Assembly: GCA_964653485.1 (NCBI GenBank)
Contig: CAZZFF010000002.1
Coordinates: 62,001-126,000, forward strand
Origin: CAVQND01 sp964653485
GTDB lineage: Bacteria > Verrucomicrobiota > Verrucomicrobiia > Limisphaerales > UBA8199
Length of the DNA stretch: 64,000 bases
Direction of reading: 5' to 3'
A model generated the notes under the pieces. It searched no databases, was not told the origin of the DNA, and was given only the letters and a program-made list of their open reading frames with translations. The translations under genes and the position numbers were made by a program. Every line of letters starts with the position of its first letter. Positions within the stretch are counted from its first letter, which is position 1. Of this stretch, positions 1 to 6,585 are shown in pieces.

Positions 1-1472
1 AGTTGCTTGCACGGCACCCCCATTTTCTCGATGACGAACTTGTCTTTGATCCCCGAGCAGATGATGTCCGGTCTGTACATCTCTATGAGCTTCTCGATCT
101 CGTGATGGCTGATGTCGTCGATGATCAGCGCGTTCTTCTTCATCTCGGCCATCATCCCCTGGTAATCGCGGAACGTGAACCCCCCCGCCCGCAGCGCCTC
201 CATCTGCTCCGGCGTCCTGCGCGGCCGGAAACGGGCCGGGTCGGGCTCCACCTTGAGCTCCTCGATGTTCCGGCTGTCGGCGTCCACCTTGATTGTCGGC
301 AGCACCCGCCGCCCCTCGTAATCGTCCCGGTGCGCAAACTCGTACCCGGCGCAGACCGCTTCCATCCCGATGTCGCGAAACAAATCCTGGTAATGGTGCG
401 CCCTCGAGCCGCCGACGAACAGCGCGGCGGTCTTCCCTTGGCACCGCGCCCGGATTCCATCCTGCACCGGCTTGAGTGCCGCCATCTCCTCCGCGATGAC
501 TTCCTCGACCCGGTCGGCGAGCTTCTTGCTCTCGAAGAACCGCGCCAGCTTCCGCAACGTCTTCCCCGCCGCCTCCGCGCCGATGAAATTCACCTTGATC
601 CACGGGATGCCGAATTTCTTCTCCATCATGTCGGCGATGTAGTTGATCGACCGGTGACACATGACCCCGTTGAGTTGAACCGTGTGGGCCCGGGTCACTT
701 GTTCGTAGCTGACGTCCCCGCTCAGCGTCGAAGTCACGTGAATGCCGCACTTCCGAAGCAAGGCGTCGATCTCCCAGGCGTCCCCCCCGATGTTGTACTC
801 GCCCAGGATGTTCATCGTGAACTCCGCCTGGTCCGCGGTGTCGTCCAAACCGATGATGTTCTTGAATACCCCGTTGTTGGCAATGTGATGGCCGGCGGAC
901 TGGCTGACGCCCTTGTACCCCTCGCAACTGAACGCCATCACGTTGATCCCAAGCTCCTCCTTCATCTGCCGGGCGATGGTATGGATGTCGTCTCCGATCA
1001 GGCCGACGGGGCACGTCGCCAGAATCGCGATGGCCTTCGGCTTGAAAATGGCGTAGGCCTCCCGTATCGCCTGCCGCAGCTTCTTCTCCCCGCCGAAAAT
1101 GATCTGGTCCTCCTGCATGTCCGTGTTCATGCAGTACTGCATGTAATTGACCTCGCCCGCCTTCGGCCGGGCCAGGTTCCTCCGGCTCATCCAGGCGTAA
1201 AAGCCGCATCCCACCGGCCCGTGCGTGATCTGGAGCAGGTCATAAATCGGCCCCATCACCACTCCCCGGCACCCGGCATAGGTGCAGCCCCGTTGGGAGA
1301 TGATGCCCGGAATGGTCCGCGTGTTGGCCGCGATTTCCGGCGGCGCTTCCGGATCATTGGGCAGGATTTGTTTCGATCGCTTCTTGCGCGTCTTCGGCGG
1401 GTATATCTTCAGCATCTCCTCCCGAACGGCGCTCGGGTCGGGCGCGGCACCCTTTTCACTCAATACGGCCAT
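1..1472 (-). CDS. nifD: Nitrogenase molybdenum-iron protein alpha chain (partial, 3' end off window)
   Basis: Alpha subunit of the MoFe protein, which carries P-cluster and FeMo-cofactor ligands for N2 reduction. Translation from the ATG at 1472 gives MAVLSEKG and 490 full codons. P-cluster cysteine contexts are visible: YAGC, HGPVGCG and ATCPVGLIGDD. The FeMo-co cysteine context is CHRSINYI. A segment of about 50 residues between FAHRDDYEGR and the DDISHHE motif matches the insertion known from Clostridium pasteurianum NifD. The window starts at ...GVPCKQL, directly before the expected cofactor histidine (HSYD/HSWD in the family), so that residue cannot be seen. It is last in the visible order nifH-nifI1-nifI2-nifD, 19 bases after nifI2. 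nifK, nifE and nifN presumably lie to the left (inference). Confidence 0.97.
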   Translation of the reverse strand, partial: MAVLSEKGAAPDPSAVREEMLKIYPPKTRKKRSKQILPNDPEAPPEIAANTRTIPGIISQRGCTYAGCRGVVMGPIYDLLQITHGPVGCGFYAWMSRRNLARPKAGEVNYMQYCMNTDMQEDQIIFGGEKKLRQAIREAYAIFKPKAIAILATCPVGLIGDDIHTIARQMKEELGINVMAFSCEGYKGVSQSAGHHIANNGVFKNIIGLDDTADQAEFTMNILGEYNIGGDAWEIDALLRKCGIHVTSTLSGDVSYEQVTRAHTVQLNGVMCHRSINYIADMMEKKFGIPWIKVNFIGAEAAGKTLRKLARFFESKKLADRVEEVIAEEMAALKPVQDGIRARCQGKTAALFVGGSRAHHYQDLFRDIGMEAVCAGYEFAHRDDYEGRRVLPTIKVDADSRNIEELKVEPDPARFRPRRTPEQMEALRAGGFTFRDYQGMMAEMKKNALIIDDISHHEIEKLIEMYRPDIICSGIKDKFVIEKMGVPCKQ

Positions 1473-1491
1473 AGAATATCCTCTCCATTCC

Positions 1492-1869
1492 TCAGTTCAC
1501 TGCCGCCGTTCCGCGCTCGCCTGTGCGCACACGGACCGCGTCCTCAATCGGCAAAACGAAAATCTTCCCGTCGCCGCCGTTTCCAGTGCGGTTGGCTCGC
1601 ATGACGGCCTCGATCAGCTTCGAGACGGATTCGTCCGCCACAGCGACCGTCATCATCCGGCTGGGCATCAGCATTGGGCCGTCATCCCTCAGCCGGGCAA
1701 TCGCCTCCGGCGCCTCCGCCTGCGCGCCCTGGATCACCCCAAAATCCACAATCCCCTTGCCGCGCCCAACCACCTTCCGGACCGTGAAGGCGGGAAAGCC
1801 CGCCTCGATGAGCGCCTGCTTGGTCGCGTTCATTTTATTCATCCGGATGATGGCAATGATCTGTTTCAT
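1492..1869 (-). CDS. nifI2: Nitrogen regulatory PII-like protein NifI2
   Basis: PII-family protein of 125 residues. With NifI1 it forms a complex that binds and switches off dinitrogenase in methanogens and clostridia under ammonium (family knowledge). The start at 1869 gives MKQIIAIIRMNKM, the usual NifI2 beginning; an upstream in-frame start at 1905 would overlap nifI1 and is less likely. The protein carries VVGRGKG before the T-loop region, MLMPSRMMTVAVAD, and a C-terminal DGKIFVLPIEDAVRVRTGE block, which separates NifI2 from NifI1. It sits 2 bases after the nifI1 stop and 19 bases before nifD, so one transcript is very likely. Confidence 0.93.
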   Translation of the reverse strand: MKQIIAIIRMNKMNATKQALIEAGFPAFTVRKVVGRGKGIVDFGVIQGAQAEAPEAIARLRDDGPMLMPSRMMTVAVADESVSKLIEAVMRANRTGNGGDGKIFVLPIEDAVRVRTGERGTAAVN

Positions 1870-1871
1870 GG

Positions 1872-2201
1872 TCAGGCGTCCTTGGTCCCCGAACTGACCG
1901 TCCACGTCTCCTCCACCATCGAGACAAATATCTTCCCGTCCCCAAACGTCCCCTTGGTCCCCGTTCGGGCGGCCTTCAAAATCGTCTCCACCACAAGCTC
2001 CTTGTCCCCGTCCTGCACGACCACCATCAATTGCTCCTTGGGCAGTTCGTCGTAGGTGATCTCCCCTACCTTCAGGCCCCGTTGCTTTCCGCGCCCGAAC
2101 ACGTCCATCTTCGTTACCGCCGGGAAACCGGCGTCCAGCAGGGCCTTCATCACTTCGTGGACCTTTTCCGGCCGCACAACGGATTGAATCATGGTTGGCA
2201 T
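1872..2201 (-). CDS. nifI1: Nitrogen regulatory PII-like protein NifI1
   Basis: PII-family protein of 109 residues, partner of NifI2 in post-translational control of nitrogenase by 2-oxoglutarate, ATP and ammonium status (known for the family). Diagnostic strings are VRPEKVHEVMKAL, KMDVFGRGKQRGL, YDELPKEQLMVVV and GDGKIFVSMVEE. Two in-frame ATGs three codons apart (2201 and 2192) are possible starts; neither has a clear ribosome binding site. It lies between nifH (25 bases) and nifI2 (2 bases). The nifH-I1-I2-D order is that of anaerobes with group II/III nitrogenases. Confidence 0.93.
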   Translation of the reverse strand: MPTMIQSVVRPEKVHEVMKALLDAGFPAVTKMDVFGRGKQRGLKVGEITYDELPKEQLMVVVQDGDKELVVETILKAARTGTKGTFGDGKIFVSMVEETWTVSSGTKDA

Positions 2202-2226
2202 GGTGGGGTGTGATGCGTCAGCGGGT

Positions 2227-3051
2227 TCAGTTGTAAAGTCCGAATTCCATCAGCAGCTTCTCCAGCTCAGGCATGGCGAGCGGCTTGGGGATGACGAAAT
2301 TCTGGTTCTGATCAATCGCCTTGGCCAGGGCTCGGTACTCGCTCGCCTGCCCGCATTGCGGGTTCCACTCGATCACCGTCTTCCGGTTGATCTCCGCCCG
2401 CTGCACGTCGTTGTCCCGCGGCACGAAGTGAATCATCTGCGTCCCCAGCTTCCGGGCAAACTGCTCGATCATCTCCCTCTCGTTGTCCACCTTCCGGCTG
2501 TTGCAAATCAGCCCCCCCAGCCGGACCTTCCCGTTCGTCGCGAACTTCAGGATGCCCTTGCAAATGTTGTTCGCCGCGTACATCGCCATCATCTCCCCGG
2601 AGCACACGATATAAATCTCCTCCGCCTTGCCGTCGCGAATCGGCATCGCGAACCCGCCGCAGACCACGTCCCCCAGCACGTCGTAAAACACGTAATCCAG
2701 TCTCTCGCTCTCGTCGTAGGCCCCAAGGTGCTCCAGCATGTTGATGGAAGTGATGATCCCCCGCCCGGCGCAGCCCACCCCCGGCTCGGGACCGCCGGAC
2801 TCGACGCACAGGCTGTTGCAGAAGCCGCCGCTCCGGATGTCCGCCAACTCCACGTCCTCCCCCTCCTCCCGCAACGTGTCCAGCACGCTACGTTGCGCCA
2901 AACCTCCCAGCAGCAGCCGCGTCGAATCGGCCTTCGGATCGCAGCCCACCACCATCACTTTCTTGCCCATCTCCGCCAGGCCCGCCACGGTGTTTTGCGT
3001 CGTGGTGGACTTCCCGATGCCGCCTTTGCCGTAAATCGCCACTTTTCTCAT
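2227..3051 (-). CDS. nifH: Nitrogenase iron protein (dinitrogenase reductase)
   Basis: ATP-driven electron donor to the MoFe protein; a homodimer with a bridging 4Fe-4S cluster. 274 residues, the normal length. The ATG at 3051 gives MRKVAIYGKGGIGKST with the P-loop at residues 8-16. The open frame continues upstream to 3255, but that part is promoter DNA. Also visible: VGCDPKADSTR, GCAGRGI (cluster cysteine and the arginine that is ADP-ribosylated in some species) and DVLGDVVCGGFAMPIR (second cluster cysteine). Strings such as GLICNSRKVDNE and HFVPRDNDVQRAE resemble cluster III NifH by memory; a tree would be needed to prove it. A sigma-54 promoter lies 78-93 bases upstream. Confidence 0.98.
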   Translation of the reverse strand: MRKVAIYGKGGIGKSTTTQNTVAGLAEMGKKVMVVGCDPKADSTRLLLGGLAQRSVLDTLREEGEDVELADIRSGGFCNSLCVESGGPEPGVGCAGRGIITSINMLEHLGAYDESERLDYVFYDVLGDVVCGGFAMPIRDGKAEEIYIVCSGEMMAMYAANNICKGILKFATNGKVRLGGLICNSRKVDNEREMIEQFARKLGTQMIHFVPRDNDVQRAEINRKTVIEWNPQCGQASEYRALAKAIDQNQNFVIPKPLAMPELEKLLMEFGLYN

Positions 3052-3128
3052 AATCGTGCTTGTCGCTTCGCTTGGATTTCCCCGGCGGGTTTGTTTGACC
3101 ACCGGTTCGCCGCGTCTGGAACCACTTA

Positions 3129-3144
3129 CGCATTCGCCATGCCA
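3129..3144 (-). promoter_or_regulatory. Sigma-54 (RpoN) promoter of the nifH operon
   Basis: On the minus strand the sequence is TGGCATGGCGAATGCG. The -24 GG (3142-3143) and -12 GC (3130-3131) are separated by exactly 10 bases, as required for sigma-54 promoters (consensus TGGCAC-N5-TTGC). The predicted transcript start near 3119 gives a leader of about 68 bases to the nifH ATG. A diverged copy of this promoter with nearly the same spacing is found at 6381-6396. Confidence 0.82.
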
Positions 3145-3280
3145 AGGCCCATTTCGGAGGAGAAACAAGCCCGTCCATTGATTGGTCCATTCGCGCAAGA
3201 CCAACAGCCACAGGGGTTTGGCGGCGATCACGCTGGGAAACAGCCCCTGGCGCACGCTATGGCGGGACCAATCCCGCGAG

Positions 3281-3323
3281 CTACATTCGCGTGGCTTTCA
3301 CACCCGAACCTACGCGGATGTAG
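3281..3323. promoter_or_regulatory. Candidate upstream activator sites (two CTAC-N6-GTAG-like palindromes)
   Basis: Two similar imperfect palindromes lie in the gap after the nifA-like stop codon: CTACATTCGCGTGG (3281-3294) and CTACGCGGATGTAG (3310-3323). Their centres are about 145 and 173 bases upstream of the nifH -24 element, in the range of enhancer sites for sigma-54 activators. The duplicate promoter region carries a perfect version, GCTACATTTGTGTAGC, at 6529-6544 and the same distance. The canonical NifA site TGT-N10-ACA was not found here. Assignment to the NifA-like protein is inference. Confidence 0.45.
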
Positions 3324-3325
3324 CC

Positions 3326-4921
3326 TCACGCCGCCGCCTCGTCCCGGCGGAACCGCCTGTAATCAATGCCAAAGCGCTTCACTCGCAGCGCGATCTGCCG
3401 TTCCGTCAGGCCCAGGTTGCGGGCGGCACGGGCCATGTTGCCGTCGCACGCCTTGAGCTCAGCCACGATCATCTCGTATTCCAGCGCCCCCACCGCGGAG
3501 TCCAGCGCGCCGGCGGGGCCTTTCTCCGACGGGTCCTTCTTCTGCAGCGTCGGCGGCAGATGATGCGCCTCGATGGATTGTCCCCCGCTCACCAGAACGG
3601 CGCGCTCGATGCAGTTCTCCAGTTCGCGCACGTTGCCGGGCCAATGGTAGCTCACCAGCAGATCAATGGCCGCCGTGGAGATGCGCCGCACGTTCCTCCC
3701 GCTGCTCTTGCTGAACTTCTCCACAAAATGATCCGCCAGCAGCAACAGGTCTGACTTCCGCTCGCGCAACGGCGGCACGTAGATGGGAAACACGTTCAGC
3801 CGGTAATACAAGTCCGCCCGGAGCTTCTCCCGCTCCATCATCTCCTCCAGGTTCCGGCTGGTGGCCGCGATGATGCGAACGTCGCACTTCATCGGCGTCT
3901 GGCTCCCGACGCGCTCGAACTCCTTCTCCTGCAACACGCGCAGCAGCTTCACCTGCGTCGGCGGGGAAAGATCGCCGATCTCATCCAGAAAAATCGTCCC
4001 CCCGTCCGCAATCTCGAACCGCCCCTTCCGCATCGCGACGGCGCCCGTGAACGCCCCCCGTTCGTGGCCGAACAATTCGCTCTCGATGATGGATTCGGGC
4101 AGCGCCGCGCAGTTGAATTTGACGAACGCCTTGCCCCTCCGCGGACTCTGCTCGTGCAGCGCCCGCGCCACCAACTCCTTGCCCACCCCGGACTCGCCCC
4201 GGATCAACACGGTCGTCGTGCTGCACGCCACCTGCTCGATGTGCAGAAACACCGTCCGCATCGCGTCCGAATTGCCCAGGATGTTCCTGGGCCGGAACTG
4301 GCTCTGCATCTGCTCCTGCAATCGCTCGTTCTCCCGATGCAGGGCCGAGACCTTCTCCTGCGTGGCCCGATGGATATGCACCGTCTGCGCTATCACGTTC
4401 GCGATCAGCGAAAGCAGCCGGCGGTCGGAGGATAGCCGGACAGGTCCCGTAAGGGCCCGCTCCACGCTCAGTGCTCCAACAACTTCCGCTCCGAACTTGA
4501 TCGGCACGCAGATATAGGCCACCGTCACGCTATTCTGATCGACCGGCTTTTCCTGCGCCCACGGTTCCTTCAAAACCGGCTCCTTCGATATGTCCTGCAC
4601 CACCAGCGCCTGTCCGGTGCTCGTTACCTGGAGGATCAACTCCCGGCAGGCCTGCAGATACTCCCCTTCGTGTCCGGCGGGCAGGCCGACCGCCTCGCTG
4701 ATCGTCACTTCCCCGTGTTCCTCCCTCAGAATCGTAATCGTGCCTCGTTTTAGCCCAAGCACCTCCGCCATCTTCAGCAGCACCGGCCGGATTACGTCCC
4801 TCAATTCCAGGCTGCTCTCCAGCGTGTAGGAAATCCCAAAAAGCAGGCTCAGCTCGTCCACGACGCGGCACCCGGACGGCGCCCTCGTGCCGCCAAGTGG
4901 GTCCAGCCCCATGGCCTCCAT
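3326..4921 (-). CDS. nifA: NifA-like sigma-54-dependent transcriptional activator
   Basis: Enhancer-binding activator expected to drive nifH and related promoters. Order of domains: N-terminal GAF (about residues 20-190), a linker, AAA+ domain with GESGVGKE (Walker A), GAFTGA (the sigma-54 contact loop, intact) and GGTIFLDEIGDL (Walker B), then a Fis-type C-terminal helix-turn-helix (NMARAARNLGLTERQIALRVKRFG). No cysteine pair is seen in the linker before the HTH, unlike oxygen-sensing rhizobial NifA. An upstream GTG at 4963 is open but would lie about 2 bases from the predicted transcript start, so the ATG at 4921 (531 residues) is preferred. It precedes nifH on the same strand. Other RpoN activators are similar; context supports NifA. 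Confidence 0.88.
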   Translation of the reverse strand: MEAMGLDPLGGTRAPSGCRVVDELSLLFGISYTLESSLELRDVIRPVLLKMAEVLGLKRGTITILREEHGEVTISEAVGLPAGHEGEYLQACRELILQVTSTGQALVVQDISKEPVLKEPWAQEKPVDQNSVTVAYICVPIKFGAEVVGALSVERALTGPVRLSSDRRLLSLIANVIAQTVHIHRATQEKVSALHRENERLQEQMQSQFRPRNILGNSDAMRTVFLHIEQVACSTTTVLIRGESGVGKELVARALHEQSPRRGKAFVKFNCAALPESIIESELFGHERGAFTGAVAMRKGRFEIADGGTIFLDEIGDLSPPTQVKLLRVLQEKEFERVGSQTPMKCDVRIIAATSRNLEEMMEREKLRADLYYRLNVFPIYVPPLRERKSDLLLLADHFVEKFSKSSGRNVRRISTAAIDLLVSYHWPGNVRELENCIERAVLVSGGQSIEAHHLPPTLQKKDPSEKGPAGALDSAVGALEYEMIVAELKACDGNMARAARNLGLTERQIALRVKRFGIDYRRFRRDEAAA

Positions 4922-4975
4922 GCCCGGACAACCCAGCCGACAATTCTGCGACGCGTTCTGCACGGAAATGTCTCG

Positions 4976-4991
4976 CGCAAAGTCTGTGCCA
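4976..4991 (-). promoter_or_regulatory. Sigma-54 promoter of the nifA-like gene
   Basis: The minus strand reads TGGCACAGACTTTGCG: GG at 4989-4990, 10 bases, GC at 4977-4978. This is a very good match to TGGCAC-N5-TTGC. The expected start is near 4965, leaving about 44 bases to the ATG at 4921. It implies that the activator gene is itself RpoN-controlled, possibly by autoactivation or by another activator such as NtrC (inference). No CTACA-type palindrome was seen upstream. Confidence 0.7.
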
Positions 4992-5342
4992 ACCTCGGCG
5001 CATTGTCGGCGGCGTCATGTCGGAACTGCGAGCCGGGCGCGGCATCCGGCCCGTTCTCCCCGGCTTGGTATGGTCATTGCTCTTTGTCTTCTCTCTTGGG
5101 AAAAAGACAACTCCCGGGGTTGAACTGCCTGCTGAATCAAGCCGGAGGGGGCGGGTGCCTGCGGCGTTTAATCCAGTCTGCTCAAGATGTGACACCCACC
5201 GTAATCCCGTTTGACTGCGGTGCCCCGCCTCGCTCAGAGCGGGCTTCTTCTCCCGCCTTCAGGCGGCCTTGAGCAACCAAACGGAACCCCGCCTTCGGGC
5301 GCAGGGTGGGCGACCGAAGAAACCGGTCGTGAGCCTAGCGCC
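4992..5342. other. Intergenic region upstream of the nifA-like gene; no gene seen
   Basis: About 350 bases between the nifA promoter and the end of the outer-membrane barrel gene. Open frames here are short and low in coding character. Several GC-rich short hairpins such as CCGCCTTCAGGCGG occur around 5215-5310 and could act on the transcript end of the barrel gene, but none has a run of T, so no terminator is called. Confidence 0.5.
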
Positions 5343-6302
5343 TCAGAATGGCACCCTTGCCGACAGGATGAAGTTGTGATTGTAAGTGGGCTTATCGGTC
5401 AGCGCCACTTGATATCCAATCCCGATAGTTAGCCCGACCCGCTCCCGAATCGGCAGCCGCCCAAGAATGAAGCTCGGCGTGAGAAACACCTGGTTCTTGT
5501 CCGCGTGCTCCCCATTGGGCCAGTAGGTGTAGTTCACATCCACGTCCGGCCACAACACCTTGAGGATTCGATACTGGAGGGACGTGTTGAATTGCAGCGG
5601 CGTGCCCGCCCCGGCGGGCGCCGTGCCGTTGTCGGGAAAGCCGGCGCCAAAGGTGCTTTGGATGTCAAAATTGCCCCAGCCCTTTCCTCCGGCCAGCGTG
5701 GGTGTGACCGTGTAATGGTCTGTCGTGTTGTCTTTGCTCCCTGTTGGCGCCTGCAGCCCAAGAAAAGCGGTCGCGATGTAGTTGCCACTCTCCTCGTTGG
5801 CTGATGCCAGGCGATACTTGACGAGAAAGCTCTCGTCCGCAAAACCGTCAACCTCGTCGCCCTTGTTCCGGCTTTGCCAGGCCGGTACGCCGAGAATCAC
5901 CTCCACGTTCTCGGCGGGAATCAGCTCCAACCCCTTGCCGCCGCCGAAACTCGTCAGGCGGGTGCCCGAAGAAGTCGTTTCCCAGGACTGATCGTATCGC
6001 AACTCCTCCTCCAGCCGGGGAGTCACGGTGGTGATCGGCGCGATCCAATGCGGCTGTTCCGATTGGATTTTGGTCACTCGCGCAAACCAATCGCCGAAAT
6101 AACCGCCGCCGGAGGCAGACAGCGAGTCCGTTTGGTTGGTCGGGCTCTGGGCCGCCGCCTCCCACCCCAGGCCCGCCGCCAGAATCATGGCGGCCCATGA
6201 CCGCAACCGCGGTTTCCACATCCTCGCCGGGCCCGCCGTGAGGCATTGCCTGGGGGTGGACTTGCCGATGCCGCCGGTGCCTTGGACAGTTTGCTCTCTC
6301 AT
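5343..6302 (-). CDS. Outer-membrane beta-barrel protein with a NifH-derived N-terminal leader
   Basis: From the ATG at 6302 the protein has 319 residues. Residues 1-28 match the first 28 residues of NifH at 15 positions without a gap, including GGIGKST (10-16) and Met28. Met28 (6221) begins what looks like an ordinary signal peptide: WKPRLRSW, a hydrophobic stretch, and a cut after AAAQ. The mature part is rich in aromatic/polar alternation and ends in VPF, typical of outer-membrane barrels; it resembles the MetA-pathway/transporter-type barrels of about 250-270 residues, function unknown. Translation may start at 6302 (fused leader) or 6221. Upstream is a copy of the nifH promoter, so nitrogen-fixation-dependent expression is inferred. 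Its cargo, perhaps a metal or other solute, cannot be told from sequence. Confidence 0.8.
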   Translation of the reverse strand: MREQTVQGTGGIGKSTPRQCLTAGPARMWKPRLRSWAAMILAAGLGWEAAAQSPTNQTDSLSASGGGYFGDWFARVTKIQSEQPHWIAPITTVTPRLEEELRYDQSWETTSSGTRLTSFGGGKGLELIPAENVEVILGVPAWQSRNKGDEVDGFADESFLVKYRLASANEESGNYIATAFLGLQAPTGSKDNTTDHYTVTPTLAGGKGWGNFDIQSTFGAGFPDNGTAPAGAGTPLQFNTSLQYRILKVLWPDVDVNYTYWPNGEHADKNQVFLTPSFILGRLPIRERVGLTIGIGYQVALTDKPTYNHNFILSARVPF

Positions 6303-6380
6303 AGTCGGTTGTGTTGCTTCAGTCTGACTTCGTTGGCTGCGCCGTGCTGGCCGCCTGCGCGTCGTGTCTGGAACCCTTTT

Positions 6381-6396
6381 AGCAATTGGCGTGCCG
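6381..6396 (-). promoter_or_regulatory. Sigma-54 promoter of the barrel gene (copy of the nifH promoter)
   Basis: The minus strand reads CGGCACGCCAATTGCT: GG at 6394-6395, 10 bases, GC at 6382-6383, with CGGCACG and TTGCT close to the ideal -24/-12 consensus. Although surrounding DNA has drifted from the nifH copy, both elements and their spacing are kept and the -12 half is closer to consensus (TTGCT) than in nifH, which argues for selection. Confidence 0.75.
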
Positions 6397-6528
6397 AGCC
6401 GCCTTCCACAGCCGAAATGAGCGCGCCGGTGCGGAGCGCGCGCGAGCAAAGCCAACAGCCACGGCGGTTTTGCAACCCTCAACAAGGAGAACAAATCGCG
6501 ATCCCGGCCGCCACAACGAATCCGGCGG

Positions 6529-6544
6529 GCTACATTTGTGTAGC
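6529..6544. promoter_or_regulatory. Perfect palindrome GCTACA-N4-TGTAGC, candidate activator site
   Basis: GCTACATTTGTGTAGC has 6-base perfect arms and a 4-base centre. Its centre is about 141 bases upstream of the -24 element of the barrel promoter, against about 145 bases for the equivalent site upstream of nifH (3281-3294). Conservation of position within otherwise diverged DNA supports a binding site; identity of the binding protein is inference. Confidence 0.5.
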
Positions 6545-6585
6545 ATTGGAGCGAAAAACCGACCTGGACGTAGTTTCCGGCCGCG

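Larger units (their letters stand above)
6219..6585 (-). repeat. Diverged duplicate of the nifH 5' region (upstream region, promoter and first 28 codons)
   Basis: This stretch aligns with 2968-3325. Coding part: 6221-6302 against the nifH start, roughly 70 percent identical by eye over 78 bases and free of indels. Promoter: 6381-6396 against 3129-3144; -24 to ATG distance is 93 against 92 bases. Upstream: ACAGCCAC (near 6450 and 3224), GGCTACATT-like strings (6529 and 3280) and ACCT...ACG/TGTAG (near 6562 and 3309). Homology ends close to the stop codons of the preceding genes (6586 and 3326), so the copied unit is about 360 bases. The downstream breakpoint falls at or just after NifH Met28. 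Confidence 0.82.

Noticed and set aside
4992..5200. Canonical NifA boxes TGT-N10-ACA upstream of nifA, nifH or the barrel gene
   Set aside because: I checked the TGT and ACA triplets by eye and found no pair at the right spacing.
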